This document shows positions 25,187-34,968 of a DNA stretch of 64,000 nt, piece after piece. Position 1 is the stretch's first letter. The number at the start of each line of letters is the position of its first letter. The notes below the pieces were generated by a model. The model worked only from the letters and a program-made list of their open reading frames with translations. It did not search any database and was not told the origin of the DNA. The position numbers and the translations under genes were made by a program. The DNA is taken from NCBI GenBank assembly GCA_002401695.1, contig NVTV01000022.1:1-64000 (forward strand), in the 5' to 3' direction. This DNA comes from Alphaproteobacteria bacterium (GTDB lineage Bacteria; Pseudomonadota; Alphaproteobacteria; Micavibrionales; Micavibrionaceae).

Positions 25187-25495
25187 TTAAAATTGATGGT
25201 AGGCATTGATATCGCTGACATAAATGGCACCGGATCTTTCGCGTCCGGTTTTACCATTATTTTTTATTAGTTCAATCACATCGGCAAGTTGGCTTGTTTC
25301 ACATACCAGCTCTATTTTTGTTTCAGTGATAACTTGCGCGCCAAGCTCCGTTGAGTATTCCTGTTCACCAGCATCTAGCGCTTCGAAGGTGCCTTTAACA
25401 TCGACAACCATCAATGACGTATATCCTGACTTTTTCAAGGCCCGAACAACATCTGCAGCGCGGTTAACGTGAATATACGCCTTTACTTCTTTCAT
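25187..25495 (-). CDS. PII-like protein of the heavy-metal-efflux (PII-NG) type
   Basis: This 102-residue protein has the PII/CutA-like ferredoxin fold: an opening strand MKEVKAYIHV, an RAADVVRALKKSG helix, a T-loop region and a closing RSGAIYVSDI segment. The canonical Tyr51 uridylylation loop and ATP-binding motifs are poorly kept. A PII subgroup encoded next to CzcA/CusA-type pumps has been described as PII-NG; this gene fits by context. Its start overlaps the czcA stop (ATGA), so it is made with the pump and may regulate it. Ligand unknown. Confidence 0.82.
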   Translation of the reverse strand: MKEVKAYIHVNRAADVVRALKKSGYTSLMVVDVKGTFEALDAGEQEYSTELGAQVITETKIELVCETSQLADVIELIKNNGKTGRERSGAIYVSDINAYHQF

Positions 25496-28400
25496 GGTGC
25501 CATCTCCTTAAGTTGGTCTTGTTTTTGCAGTATTTTTTTCTCCCTATGCGTTTCTACGAATTCGTAAATCAGCGGCAGAAGTATGAGCGTGAGAAGTGTG
25601 GAGGTAATAAGACCACCAACTACAACAGCCGCAAGAGGCCTTTGGGTTTCCGCTCCAACGCCGCTCGACAGCAGCATGGGGATAAGTCCTAAAATAGCAA
25701 CACTTGCTGTCATCATCACGGGTCTTAGGCGCATTTCCGCTCCTGTTCTCACAGCGTCTGAAATACTCATACCTTTATCCCTCAGTCCATTTATAAAGCT
25801 GAGCAAGACAATACCGTTCAGCATAGCAACACCAAATACGGCAATAAAACCAATAGCTGATGGCACAGACAAATACTGACCTGAAACATACAAAGCAATT
25901 AGACCACCAATCGTCGCAAAAGGCACATTGGCGATTATCATCGCCGCATAACGAAGTGAGTTAAAAGCCGTATATAGCAAAACGAAAATAAAGAAGATTG
26001 TCATAGGGACTATAAGACTCAGTTTTTTCATGGCACGTTGTTGGTTCTCAAAGGCACCGCCCCATTCCACCCAATAGCCGGTCGGCATATCTACCTTTGC
26101 TTCGATAGCAGCATTTGCATCACTAACAAAACTGTCAATATCTCGGCCCTTCACATCCATTTGGATAACGGCGTAACGCTGTAATTGCTCGCGCCTGACA
26201 AATGAATACCCTTCAGCCGTCGTAATATTAGCGACCTGTGAGAGAGAAATAATTGCCCCCGCATCGGTTTGCATAGGAATATTGCCGATTGCCTCCACAG
26301 ATACCTTGGAGCTATTTTGAAGCCGTGTTGTTATTTCAAAGCGTTTCACACCGTCAATCAATGTACTGACAGGTTCATTACCGATGCCCGTGCGCACAAT
26401 AGTAAGAACATCATCAGCATTCATACCGTAACGAGCCAGCGCTTCGCGGTCGACTTCGATACGGATTTGCGGTTTGCCGATATTGGCCTCTAAGGACAAA
26501 TCCGCGACGCCGTCAATGCCGGACAAAACCTCTTTTATCTCCGCACTTAACCGATCAAGTTCTTCTAAATTTTCACCATAAAGCTTTACAGCCAAAGTTG
26601 CCCTAACCCCTGAGATAAGCTCTTCGACCCGCATTTGTATCGGTTGGGTAAAAGCAATGACCGAAGTTGGTGCCACCAGCTCAAGAGTTTCGCGCATATC
26701 TTCCGCAAGCTCGGTTATATTGCGGTCACCCGGCCATTGGTCATGTGGTTTCAAGGCAGTGTAAATTTCCATATAATTAACATCAGCGGTTTCACCTTTT
26801 TCAGCCCGCCCAATCATTGCAACGGTTGTTTCCACTTCCGGAAATTCACCCAGTGCATTTTCAATATCCTTTGATATCTTTATAGACTGATCCAATGATG
26901 TTGACGGAATTGACGACACACGCCACATGATAGAGCCTTCTTGTAATTGCGGCATGAACTCTTTGCCCAGCAAGGGAAACAGCATCAATGATCCAATGAG
27001 CAAAATCACAGCGCTCGACATTACAAGCGCTTTACGTTTAAGCGCAAAAGCCAGCATCGGTACATAACCACGCTTCAGGATTCGCACCAATATCGTATCT
27101 TTTTCTTCTTTCGGCTTGAGTATCAATGACGCCAACACCGGAATAAGTGTCAGTGTTAAGATCAAAGACCCTGCCATCGCAAAGCTAATGTTAAACGCCA
27201 TTGGCTTGAATAATTTACCTTCCAAGCCGTCGAGAGTAAACAAAGGCATAAATACTATGATAATGATAGCAATCGCAAAAGTCATTGGGCCTGCTACTTC
27301 CCGTGCCGCCGTTAACACAGCAGCGGTTCTATCTACCGGCCCATTATTTTCCGATTTTCGCTCTGCCATAATTCGAAACGAGTTTTCAACCATGACGACG
27401 GCCCCGTCCACCATCATACCAACACCAATAGCCAGCCCCGCTAACGACATTAGATTGGCCGACAAACCCATCTGGTTCATCATAATAAAAGCCATCAGCA
27501 TAGCGAGCGGCAGAGCAGTAATGACAACAATTGCAGAACGGATTTCACCAAGAAATAAGAACAAGACAATAGCGACGAGAATAGAGCCTTCAATTAAAGC
27601 TTTCTCTGCTGTACCAACCGCTTCTTCGACAAGATCCGTGCGTTCATATATTGTGTTAATTACCACACCGTCTGGCAAAGCTTTTTCAACAATTTCGAGC
27701 TTGTCTTTAACATTGTCGACAACCGCCTTTGCGTTCTCGCCCATGCGCGATAATGCCATGCCAAGTACGACTTCTTTACCGTCGCGTGTGACGGCTCCAA
27801 ACCGCAAAGCGCCCTCTTGCTTAACTATAGCCACGTCGCGGATATAAACGGCGGTGCCGTCAATACTCTTAAGCTTAATGGCGCCAATATCAGTTTCGTT
27901 TTTAACCAAACCGAGGCCTCGTACGAGATATTGCTCTGATCCCTGATCTATATATTGACCACCCACCTGCCGGTTATTAACCTCTATAGCCTCCATTACT
28001 TCGGTAAAACCAAGGCCATATTTTATGAGTTTAAGCGGATCTATCTGCACTTGATATTGGCGTTCTTGACCACCCCATGACATGACATCATCAACACCCG
28101 GAGCGGTACGCAAGACTAACCTCACAGTCCAGTCTTGCAGTGTCCGCAAGTCCATATCCGTTATATCTGCATTTAATTTTTCGTCCGCTCTTTCAAGTGT
28201 GTACCAAAACACTTGTCCGAGTCCTGACGTGTTGGGGCCCATTTCTGGTGTGCCGTAGCCTTCAGGAATACGGTCACCGACTTCTTGTAAGCGTTCCCCA
28301 ACGAGGCGGCGGGCAAAATAAATATCCATATCGTCTTCAAAATAGACCGCCACATAGGACAGACCAAAAAGACTTACCGATCTAATTTCTTCAACATCTG

Positions 28401-28629
28401 GTAAACCTGCCATGGCCGATTCGATTGGAAAAGTCAGTAATTCTTCTACGTCTTCAGCCGCGAGACCAGGGCTTTCCGTATAAATGTTAACCTGTGTCGG
28501 GGTGACATCGGGGAAAGCATCTATAGGTATGGTATTGACGGCACGCACACCTAAAAACGCCACGACAGCAAAGGTAATGATGATCAGCGCCTTGTATGCA
28601 AGTGAAAATTCAACTATTTTATTTAACAT
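25492..28629 (-). CDS. czcA: CzcA-type RND divalent-metal efflux pump
   Basis: This 1045-residue RND pump has twelve membrane segments and two large periplasmic loops. Helix 4 carries the acidic relay typical of divalent-metal pumps (GVGMMVDGAVVMVENSF). The pore methionine triad of CusA is absent at the equivalent positions (for example FMPQLQEGSIMWRVSSIPST), in agreement with Co, Zn, Cd or Ni as substrates. It is translated after czcB with a 19-bp gap and overlaps the PII-like gene by 4 bp. The precise ion range cannot be read from sequence; the CnrX-like sensor suggests Ni/Co. Confidence 0.93.
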   Translation of the reverse strand: MLNKIVEFSLAYKALIIITFAVVAFLGVRAVNTIPIDAFPDVTPTQVNIYTESPGLAAEDVEELLTFPIESAMAGLPDVEEIRSVSLFGLSYVAVYFEDDMDIYFARRLVGERLQEVGDRIPEGYGTPEMGPNTSGLGQVFWYTLERADEKLNADITDMDLRTLQDWTVRLVLRTAPGVDDVMSWGGQERQYQVQIDPLKLIKYGLGFTEVMEAIEVNNRQVGGQYIDQGSEQYLVRGLGLVKNETDIGAIKLKSIDGTAVYIRDVAIVKQEGALRFGAVTRDGKEVVLGMALSRMGENAKAVVDNVKDKLEIVEKALPDGVVINTIYERTDLVEEAVGTAEKALIEGSILVAIVLFLFLGEIRSAIVVITALPLAMLMAFIMMNQMGLSANLMSLAGLAIGVGMMVDGAVVMVENSFRIMAERKSENNGPVDRTAAVLTAAREVAGPMTFAIAIIIIVFMPLFTLDGLEGKLFKPMAFNISFAMAGSLILTLTLIPVLASLILKPKEEKDTILVRILKRGYVPMLAFALKRKALVMSSAVILLIGSLMLFPLLGKEFMPQLQEGSIMWRVSSIPSTSLDQSIKISKDIENALGEFPEVETTVAMIGRAEKGETADVNYMEIYTALKPHDQWPGDRNITELAEDMRETLELVAPTSVIAFTQPIQMRVEELISGVRATLAVKLYGENLEELDRLSAEIKEVLSGIDGVADLSLEANIGKPQIRIEVDREALARYGMNADDVLTIVRTGIGNEPVSTLIDGVKRFEITTRLQNSSKVSVEAIGNIPMQTDAGAIISLSQVANITTAEGYSFVRREQLQRYAVIQMDVKGRDIDSFVSDANAAIEAKVDMPTGYWVEWGGAFENQQRAMKKLSLIVPMTIFFIFVLLYTAFNSLRYAAMIIANVPFATIGGLIALYVSGQYLSVPSAIGFIAVFGVAMLNGIVLLSFINGLRDKGMSISDAVRTGAEMRLRPVMMTASVAILGLIPMLLSSGVGAETQRPLAAVVVGGLITSTLLTLILLPLIYEFVETHREKKILQKQDQLKEMAP

Positions 28630-28648
28630 GTTTTATCCTGTCCAAAGT

Positions 28649-29812
28649 CTAATGACCGTGGCCTTCCCCCATTTTTGATTTGAGAATAAGAGATTTTAAT
28701 AAGAAAATTTGCGATGTGGCGATTTGCGTATCTGCACTAACCCCACTTTCTATTTCAGCCCAAGCGCCGCGCTTTTGCCCGAGTTTTACCGCAGTGGGAT
28801 GTAATTCATTTCCCTCTACAACAAAGACAATATCTTGCCCTTCCATAAATGTAACCGCGGCTATCGGCACAGCCAGAACCTTATGGGTGCTACCTGCCTG
28901 AATATAGGCGGTAATAAATTGACCTGCATGGAACTTATCTCCTGCATTATCCATTTGCGCGCGCACAGAAAGCGTTCTTGTTATCTCGTCAATTTGATGG
29001 CCCAGCTGTAAGACTTCACCAGTTTTCCAGTCCGCCTGCCTGTTACCATCACCAACTTTAATGCGTATGGACGCACCAATTTCAACATGTTCGGCATCAT
29101 CATGTGCAAGTTTAATATTGACCCAAGCTTTACTTTCATCGCTGATTTCAAATAGTACGCGACCAGGCTCCACGATCTCGCCAATGACAAATTCATCTTT
29201 CATAACGGTCCCCGATTGCCCCGCATAAAGCGTAAAATTACCATTTGCTTTTGACGCATCACTTCCAGCAAGCAATTTTTCAACTGCTTTTGCTGGCATA
29301 CCGTAAGCCGCAATTTTGGCCTTCGTAAGTTGTGCCGCAATTTGCGCCTCAAAATAGCGGCGTTTCGCGACCACGTCTTGACCAAGGGCCCTAACCCGTT
29401 GCCATTCTTGGCTTGCCATAATGGCCGCCCCCTGGGCTTGCGCCAATTCAACGCTGGTTATACTAACTAAAGGTGCACCGCGTTTTACATGTTGTCCCAG
29501 TTTTGCATATCGTTTGGTGATTTGGCCTGATATGCGCGGCGTAACATGGCTAGTTTTATATTGATTAAGCACCACTTCTCCGGGGGCCGTAATTTCATCC
29601 ACTAGGGATTGAAATGACACATAAGCCGTTTTAACGCCGTTCTTTACACGAGCGGCTTCGTCCATTTCCACAATACCTTCTTCGCCGTCGTGATCACCTT
29701 CGGTTTCGGCATGCTCCTCTTGCGCGAACGCCGGAAATGAAGCTGTGTACAAGGCGCTTGCTCCCAAGAGAAAAACGCACGCGGTGGTTAAAATTAATTT
29801 TGAATGTTTCAT
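28649..29812 (-). CDS. czcB: CzcB-type periplasmic adaptor
   Basis: This 387-residue membrane-fusion protein links CzcA to CzcC. A signal peptide (cleaved near SFPAFA) is followed by an acidic His-bearing stretch (EEHAETEGDHDGEEG) and the lipoyl, hairpin and barrel domains. Unlike the Cus adaptor in this island it has no CusF-like tail. Its end (SKMGEGHGH) is His-rich. The start at 29812 follows GGAGG and overlaps the czcC stop (ATGA); an in-frame start at 29878 lies inside czcC and is not preferred. Confidence 0.92.
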   Translation of the reverse strand: MKHSKLILTTACVFLLGASALYTASFPAFAQEEHAETEGDHDGEEGIVEMDEAARVKNGVKTAYVSFQSLVDEITAPGEVVLNQYKTSHVTPRISGQITKRYAKLGQHVKRGAPLVSITSVELAQAQGAAIMASQEWQRVRALGQDVVAKRRYFEAQIAAQLTKAKIAAYGMPAKAVEKLLAGSDASKANGNFTLYAGQSGTVMKDEFVIGEIVEPGRVLFEISDESKAWVNIKLAHDDAEHVEIGASIRIKVGDGNRQADWKTGEVLQLGHQIDEITRTLSVRAQMDNAGDKFHAGQFITAYIQAGSTHKVLAVPIAAVTFMEGQDIVFVVEGNELHPTAVKLGQKRGAWAEIESGVSADTQIATSQIFLLKSLILKSKMGEGHGH

Positions 29813-31119
29813 TTGATGGCCTCCAACCATTTGGGAATAGAATGACTTGCATCCAGATATTCGAACCAGGAACGCCAATAGGTGGCCTTAAGTTCGGTGG
29901 ATGCCCTTTGTGCTTCGTAAGTTTGATTGTATTGAAGAAGATATTGGGCTGCGCCAATCTCTCCGGCTTCCCAAAGACGCTTTAGCAAATCTCTTTGGGT
30001 GTCTAGTTGTGCTCTGCCTGTATTTTGCCAATCTCGCCAGGCCTTAGCGGATGCTGATAATCGACGGTGAGAGCCATTGAGCTTTGCAATCGTCTGTAGG
30101 CGTACGCGCCGCAACTCGGCATCAGCTTGCAAACTTTCGGCTCGGGCAACATCAACGTTGTCCGTGTAATTATTATTAACTTGAAGAGGTATAGCGAGAC
30201 TAACTCCAAACAAAACGTTTGAGCCCTCACCGCCAAGACGTCCGCCTATGGTCGGGTCGGTTTTACGCATTTTTTGCGCAACGCCAATTTTTGAATAAGA
30301 GGCTCTCGATTGCGCAAGCGCTAAGCGTATTTCAGGAAGCTCATCAGGATTTGGTATATAATTTGTATCAATTTCACTATTTGGTGTACCCTTTAGCAAT
30401 GGCCAATTTTCTTGTAGCTGTCCCGTATAACTAGTTAAAGCCTGTGCTGACCTCGATAATTCAGCACGGGAATTGGCCAAATTTGCCAGCGAACTTGATA
30501 AGGCTAGCTTCGCGGTTAACACATCTGATGGTGATAGATCACCAGCAGCCTCACGTTTTTGTGCCAAGGATAAAAAGCTGTGACTAAATTTCACTTCATT
30601 TTTAGCCAGATTTACAAAATCGAAATTAACTTGATATTCTGATAAGGCGGTTAAAAGTTCAACTTCTAGCGTTTTGCGTACCAAATCTAACGCGGCCTGT
30701 GCTGCGATTACATTGTCTTGCCCGGCCAGGGAACGTGCCTTACGCTTCCCGTGCCTGTCGAGTGTTTGAGACAAGCCAATTGTTGCAGTTTGCGTTTCGG
30801 CAGTTTCAAAATCCAATTCCAGTTCAGGATTGTATAATTTACGTCCCAAACCACGCGCGCGGGCTCTTTCTGCTTCAAGGCTCGCTTGGGCTGCGCTAAT
30901 AGAAGGATGGCGACCAATAGATTCGTTTACGAAGTTAGTTATATCCAATCTTTTTGTGCTTGAAGACGTTATAAATGTACGCGTTCGTTCAGGCGTTAAG
31001 GTTATCAATTCCGGCAAATCATCCGGGTTTGTATTTATGGTTTGCGCATAGGTTGGCAATGCAATGCTGATGAGCAGTGCCACATATGTACCAACCAGCA
31101 CACGGTGTTTCATATTCAT
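29809..31119 (-). CDS. czcC: CzcC-type outer-membrane channel
   Basis: This 436-residue TolC-family protein (two OEP domains) forms the outer-membrane duct for CzcAB. The signal peptide ends near LPTYAQ. The repeat halves show typical helical segments such as FVNESIGRHPSISAAQASLE and the matching second-half region from about residue 225. It is the first gene of a minus-strand run that continues through czcB, czcA, PII-like and zntA. The promoter region upstream contains a small perfect dyad. Confidence 0.9.
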   Translation of the reverse strand: MNMKHRVLVGTYVALLISIALPTYAQTINTNPDDLPELITLTPERTRTFITSSSTKRLDITNFVNESIGRHPSISAAQASLEAERARARGLGRKLYNPELELDFETAETQTATIGLSQTLDRHGKRKARSLAGQDNVIAAQAALDLVRKTLEVELLTALSEYQVNFDFVNLAKNEVKFSHSFLSLAQKREAAGDLSPSDVLTAKLALSSSLANLANSRAELSRSAQALTSYTGQLQENWPLLKGTPNSEIDTNYIPNPDELPEIRLALAQSRASYSKIGVAQKMRKTDPTIGGRLGGEGSNVLFGVSLAIPLQVNNNYTDNVDVARAESLQADAELRRVRLQTIAKLNGSHRRLSASAKAWRDWQNTGRAQLDTQRDLLKRLWEAGEIGAAQYLLQYNQTYEAQRASTELKATYWRSWFEYLDASHSIPKWLEAIK

Positions 31120-31145
31120 TTTAATTTTCTCTTGATTTTTGACTT

Positions 31146-31158
31146 AGAGCCAAGCTCT
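31146..31158. promoter_or_regulatory. Short dyad upstream of czcC
   Basis: AGAGC-CAA-GCTCT is a perfect 5-bp inverted repeat 27-39 bp before the czcC start. It could be an operator or part of the promoter of the czc run. No regulator binding to it can be named. The rest of 31120-31253 shows nothing clear. Confidence 0.3.
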
Positions 31159-31253
31159 GGTCAGTCGTATACAATATGAGCGTAAATATGCCCATGCTAC
31201 GGCCGCAAGCGGAATTACCTTGTCAAATTTAATGACATACTTGTGGCGATGAA

Positions 31254-31592
31254 CTAAACCGAGATTATTGGTGGGTGTATGATATCACCTATATGCGAGG
31301 TAAACACATCTCGCTCACGACCATAGTATTGCAGGCCAGAATATAGGCTAAATGCTAAATTTTCTGGGGCGTACACTAACAATACGTGCGCGGCATGACA
31401 AATACTGCATTCTGAATTTATCTGTTTTTCATCAGAAGGAATATGGTCATCGCTGGTGATAACGGTATTTATGATTTGCATTTGCGAAAGCGCTTCTGTT
31501 TCATCAATATGCGATTGCTCACCGCCATATGCGGCGTGCACCGAGATTACCAAAAGGCATAAAACCATTAATTTTGCAATTATCTGTCGCAT
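31254..31592 (-). CDS. Small exported Cys/His protein next to czcC
   Basis: This 112-residue protein has a cleavable signal (MRQIIAKLMVLCLLVISVHA). The mature part has a lone ECSICHAAHVLLV segment at about residues 60-72 and scattered His. CxxCH could bind haem, but the chain is short, with no distal Met region and a hydrophobic follow-on, so metal binding by CxxCHxxH is as likely. In position it matches the small CzcI- or DUF2946-like proteins that precede czcCBA. No firm family assignment. Confidence 0.6.
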   Translation of the reverse strand: MRQIIAKLMVLCLLVISVHAAYGGEQSHIDETEALSQMQIINTVITSDDHIPSDEKQINSECSICHAAHVLLVYAPENLAFSLYSGLQYYGRERDVFTSHIGDIIHPPIISV

Positions 31593-31762
31593 ATGAGTTT
31601 TATTAAAAAAACCATATTTCCTTATTTGTCAAGCCCTCAATCATTAAGTATTCCAAAAAACAATCGCTCTCATTTTATTTCAAGGGATAATTGGATCAGG
31701 AACGTATTATTTATGGCAATCAACTTTTTACTGCATTTATCTGATAATTACGGGTTGGGGAT

Positions 31763-32839
31763 ATGAATAAAAACAGCATTAAATACGACAATAAAAATGA
31801 CTATGTCGACCCACTCATGGGTGCAAATCATTTCACTTTATTGAGATGGATACTTGCGGGTTTAGTTGCGCTTGGACATATGTGGCTTCTCACAACGAAC
31901 TATGAACCGTTTCGCATTCATGACTGGACGGGTAGCTATATGGCCGTGAACGGGTTTTTCATGCTCTCAGGGCTATTGATCGCAAAGAGCCTGCACACGC
32001 GGCGTAATATGAAAGCCTACGCAATATCGCGGGCTCTGCGTATTTACCCCGCCCTTATTATTCTTTTACTCGCCTTTGCTTTTGTATTCTCCCCATTGTT
32101 TTCAAATCCCGGCGGAGCACAGAACATTTACTCAGGCGAAACATGGCGCTATGTTTTGCGCGTGCTCACCCTTGGTGACCCGCAAGGCGCACCGGGCGGA
32201 ATTTTTGCGGGCAATCGAGAAGCAGATTTTAATGGGCCGCTTTGGACTATCCGGTTTGAAATGGTCGCCTATATCATGGCAGGATTAGCCTTTATGGTCG
32301 GAGCTGTGACCAAGTTATGGCGGACGGTATTTGCTTTCTTAGCTGTCCAGACCCTTTATATGCTCCTGCCCTTTCTCATAGACGTGAATACATTGCCCGC
32401 CTCTATATTGCCGCTCCTCAGATTATCCTCCGTATTTTTAATGGGAATGGTATTGTGGCACGCACCAATTCTTCGAAATCCGCGCTGGTGGTGGATGGGC
32501 ATTCTTTTTGCCACCTTTGCACTTTTAGGTTCCACCATAGTTGGTGAACTATCCGCAAATTTAGCGCTCGCAGCATTGTTGATGAAATTCGGCTTACCGC
32601 AAAAATCTGTACCTGCTCTAACCCGTATCCCTGATTATTCTTACGGTCTGTATATATGGCATTACCCGGTTATGCAGGTCGTCATGTGGCTATTTCCCGA
32701 TTTCGGCCCCTTCGCGCTTATGGCTACATCAACGCCAATTTTCATCTTGCTTGCAGGCCTATCCTGGTACGTGATAGAAAAACCAGCGCTGAAGCTCAAA
32801 GCTAAATTTGCCATTATACGTCACTCAACACAAGCATAA
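31763..32839 (+). CDS. Acyltransferase-3 family membrane protein (OafA/YrhL-like)
   Basis: This 358-residue protein has about ten membrane helices and the family's early NGFFMLSGLLIAKSL and late PDYSYGLYIWHYPVMQ segments. Such enzymes transfer acetyl or other acyl groups to sugars of lipopolysaccharide, capsule or glycans at the inner membrane. The usual His on the first cytoplasmic side is seen near LGHMW. It is the only plus-strand gene between the czc and cytochrome-porin groups and has no clear link to metals; a change of surface charge is one possible benefit. Confidence 0.88.
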   Translation: MNKNSIKYDNKNDYVDPLMGANHFTLLRWILAGLVALGHMWLLTTNYEPFRIHDWTGSYMAVNGFFMLSGLLIAKSLHTRRNMKAYAISRALRIYPALIILLLAFAFVFSPLFSNPGGAQNIYSGETWRYVLRVLTLGDPQGAPGGIFAGNREADFNGPLWTIRFEMVAYIMAGLAFMVGAVTKLWRTVFAFLAVQTLYMLLPFLIDVNTLPASILPLLRLSSVFLMGMVLWHAPILRNPRWWWMGILFATFALLGSTIVGELSANLALAALLMKFGLPQKSVPALTRIPDYSYGLYIWHYPVMQVVMWLFPDFGPFALMATSTPIFILLAGLSWYVIEKPALKLKAKFAIIRHSTQA

Positions 32840-32852
32840 CAGCCTCAGGTCC

Positions 32853-33221
32853 TTACTTTTTGGGAGTTCCGAACTCTAATCGCATATACGACAGAACGGC
32901 CTCTATATCATCATCAGTAAGATCTTCATTGCCTCCTTTAGCGGGCATTGGCATGTCGGAACTCGGGCTTTCGTAACCATCCGTTATATGTGCAATTAAC
33001 TCTTCGTCGGTTTTCATGAGCACACCATCTTTTTTGGTAAAGTTTGGGGTGCCCGGGATTTCACCTTTACCGTTTTCACCGTGGCAAGCTATGCATGTAC
33101 CTTCATAAACTTCTTTGCCCTTTGATACATCCGCATCTTTCGCCAACGCAACGATGGTCACGATAGGTAGCAGACATAGCACCATGGCTATTCCAATTGT
33201 TCTTTTAGCGCTTAGTTTCAT
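32853..33221 (-). CDS. Periplasmic class I cytochrome c
   Basis: This 122-residue protein has a signal peptide (cleaved near VALAKDA), one haem motif CIACHGENGKG at about residues 43-53 and a distal Met in SSDMPMPAKGG, as in short soluble cytochromes of the cytochrome c6/c553 sort. It is the last of three minus-strand genes after a porin and a second haem protein. It probably shuttles electrons in the periplasm; partners are unknown. Confidence 0.9.
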   Translation of the reverse strand: MKLSAKRTIGIAMVLCLLPIVTIVALAKDADVSKGKEVYEGTCIACHGENGKGEIPGTPNFTKKDGVLMKTDEELIAHITDGYESPSSDMPMPAKGGNEDLTDDDIEAVLSYMRLEFGTPKK

Positions 33222-33264
33222 AACTTTCTCACTTTCAATAAGAGTTGCTGACGATTTTAATGGC

Positions 33265-33576
33265 TTAATTGCTGGCCTTTAGGAATGCTACTATATCTTC
33301 TGCATCGGCTTTTGCCAAATTGGCCCGCACCCGCATATGAGCTACAGACGTATCCCATTCGGCATCGGTCAGCTCTTTGGGTGAGCGCAGATTATGGCAT
33401 CTACTACAATTGTTTTTCCAAGCCTTGGCACCACGTACAATCTGCATGGTATCAGTTTTTTTTGCCGCTGCTTTTTTTGCCGGGGCGGCGCTTACACTCA
33501 CCATGGATGTTAAGAATAATGTGGTAATCGTTGCAAAGCCCCCGAGCCATAGCATTTGTATTTTTCTCTTGGTCAT
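33265..33576 (-). CDS. Small c-type cytochrome-like protein
   Basis: This 103-residue protein has a signal (cleaved near VSVSAAPA), an AAKKAAAKKT linker and a single haem-attachment motif CSRCH at about residues 58-62, followed by AHMRVRANLAKADAEDIVAF, where the Met is a possible sixth ligand. It lies 18 bp after the porin stop and 43 bp before the next cytochrome gene. The three genes look like one operon. Its redox role is unknown. Confidence 0.83.
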   Translation of the reverse strand: MTKRKIQMLWLGGFATITTLFLTSMVSVSAAPAKKAAAKKTDTMQIVRGAKAWKNNCSRCHNLRSPKELTDAEWDTSVAHMRVRANLAKADAEDIVAFLKASN

Positions 33577-33594
33577 TGGACTGATCCTTTCTTT

Positions 33595-34968
33595 CTAAAA
33601 TCCGTAACTCACTTGAAATTGATAGCGGGTTTCACTGTCAACACCCGCAACGATAGAGTTTCGCCATTCCAGCCCAGCCTTAGTAACTATCGTTGGAGAC
33701 AGCCAATAATTCAAACCGATATTAAAGCGATTTTGGGCATTCTCTTCTGCCAGCTCATCTTGGCCATTTATGCGAAATTGTCCGTAACGAATAACAGGCT
33801 CAAGGCGTTTGATGAAATCAGACCCACCAACATTTGACAGGCGGTAGGAAATTTGTCCGTACCAAGCTTCCATATCCAAAGTGGGAACAATCTCGCCGAG
33901 TGGCTCATCATCTGTTACTGTAAACAGAGAAGCCCGTGTGGAATTTAGATATTCAAATCTCGCAGCGATTGCCCCCTTGGTGTAGGCACCATCAACACCC
34001 CATAATTTATACCGAGAATCCGTTGGCCCAGTTGGAACAAACGGCAAGCCAGCTGCCGGATCCATATAGCTGTTGACTTTCGCAGTCAGGAACGATCCAC
34101 CAATCTCGATATTCGGTGTTGGGAAATACCCGAGCCGACCGCCAAAAGATTTGTTGCTGTTATCATCCCGTCCTGTGCCCTCAGTATCCACAGCACTTTC
34201 AGATGTCAACCGCGGCCCATTTCCCATCATCAAGGTATAAGCCAATCTAGTTTCACCTACAGGAAGTGAACCACGCAACTGAATACCTGTATCGCTTGTG
34301 GGTTGCAGACCGTCATGGCCAAACCCGGCTGGAGCTCCTTGAATTTTGTTGATCCAACTAGGATGTAGCCGCTCCTGAAATTGGCCTATGGGGCTTAAAA
34401 ATTTGCCCACCACCAATGTCGCATAATCGTTCAAGAACAAATTGATTTGGGAATATTCTAATTCGGTAGTGGTCTCACCATCACTATTGGTGACAAACTC
34501 TAGTTCACTTTCAAACATCAGTAAATCTTTGTACTGGAAATGGAAACCGGGGTTGAATTTTCCAGTGACGAAACTGTCATTACCTGAGGCATTATTGCTA
34601 CCAACAAAGCCAACATCCGCATACCCTGCTAAATGCCATTTTGCATCTGATTCTGATCCCGAATATGTAGCCGACTTTGCCTTTTTCTCAACCTTTACAA
34701 TTTTAGTCTCTACTTTAGTCACTGTAGCTACAGCAATATCCGCCTTTTCTCGAGCGATGGCTGCATTTTGTGTAGATTGCTGAACGGCAGTGCGCAACGA
34801 CGCGAGCTCTTCTTCAAGACTTATAATGCGGGCTAATAATTGCTGACTTGCCAGATTTTCGCTTATCTGACCTTCGCTTACTAGCCCCTCGCCTATCTGT
34901 GCCATACTCGGTGTAGCACCCAGCGTGGCAATAAACATCATTGAACTACCTAATAGTAAGTTTTTCAT
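33595..34968 (-). CDS. Outer-membrane porin with N-terminal coiled coil
   Basis: This 457-residue protein has a signal peptide (cleaved near PSMAQ), then a heptad-rich helix (LLARIISLEEELASLRTAV) and a linker to a 16- or 18-strand barrel. It resembles phosphate-selective OprP/OprO- or DcaP-type porins, which form trimers with a coiled-coil stalk. The final residue is Phe (YQFQVSYGF). Substrate is unknown. Being in one operon with two cytochromes inside a metal island, it may serve anion or metal-oxyanion traffic, which is speculative. Confidence 0.82.
   Translation of the reverse strand: MKNLLLGSSMMFIATLGATPSMAQIGEGLVSEGQISENLASQQLLARIISLEEELASLRTAVQQSTQNAAIAREKADIAVATVTKVETKIVKVEKKAKSATYSGSESDAKWHLAGYADVGFVGSNNASGNDSFVTGKFNPGFHFQYKDLLMFESELEFVTNSDGETTTELEYSQINLFLNDYATLVVGKFLSPIGQFQERLHPSWINKIQGAPAGFGHDGLQPTSDTGIQLRGSLPVGETRLAYTLMMGNGPRLTSESAVDTEGTGRDDNSNKSFGGRLGYFPTPNIEIGGSFLTAKVNSYMDPAAGLPFVPTGPTDSRYKLWGVDGAYTKGAIAARFEYLNSTRASLFTVTDDEPLGEIVPTLDMEAWYGQISYRLSNVGGSDFIKRLEPVIRYGQFRINGQDELAEENAQNRFNIGLNYWLSPTIVTKAGLEWRNSIVAGVDSETRYQFQVSYGF

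Noticed and set aside
27116-27847. 243-codon plus-strand frame
   Set aside because: It is antisense to czcA; Ile/Ser/Thr-rich shadow with no motif.
31254-31592. Annotation as a plain cytochrome c
   Set aside because: A CxxCH motif exists, but the chain lacks a fitting distal ligand region and size; left as an exported Cys/His protein.
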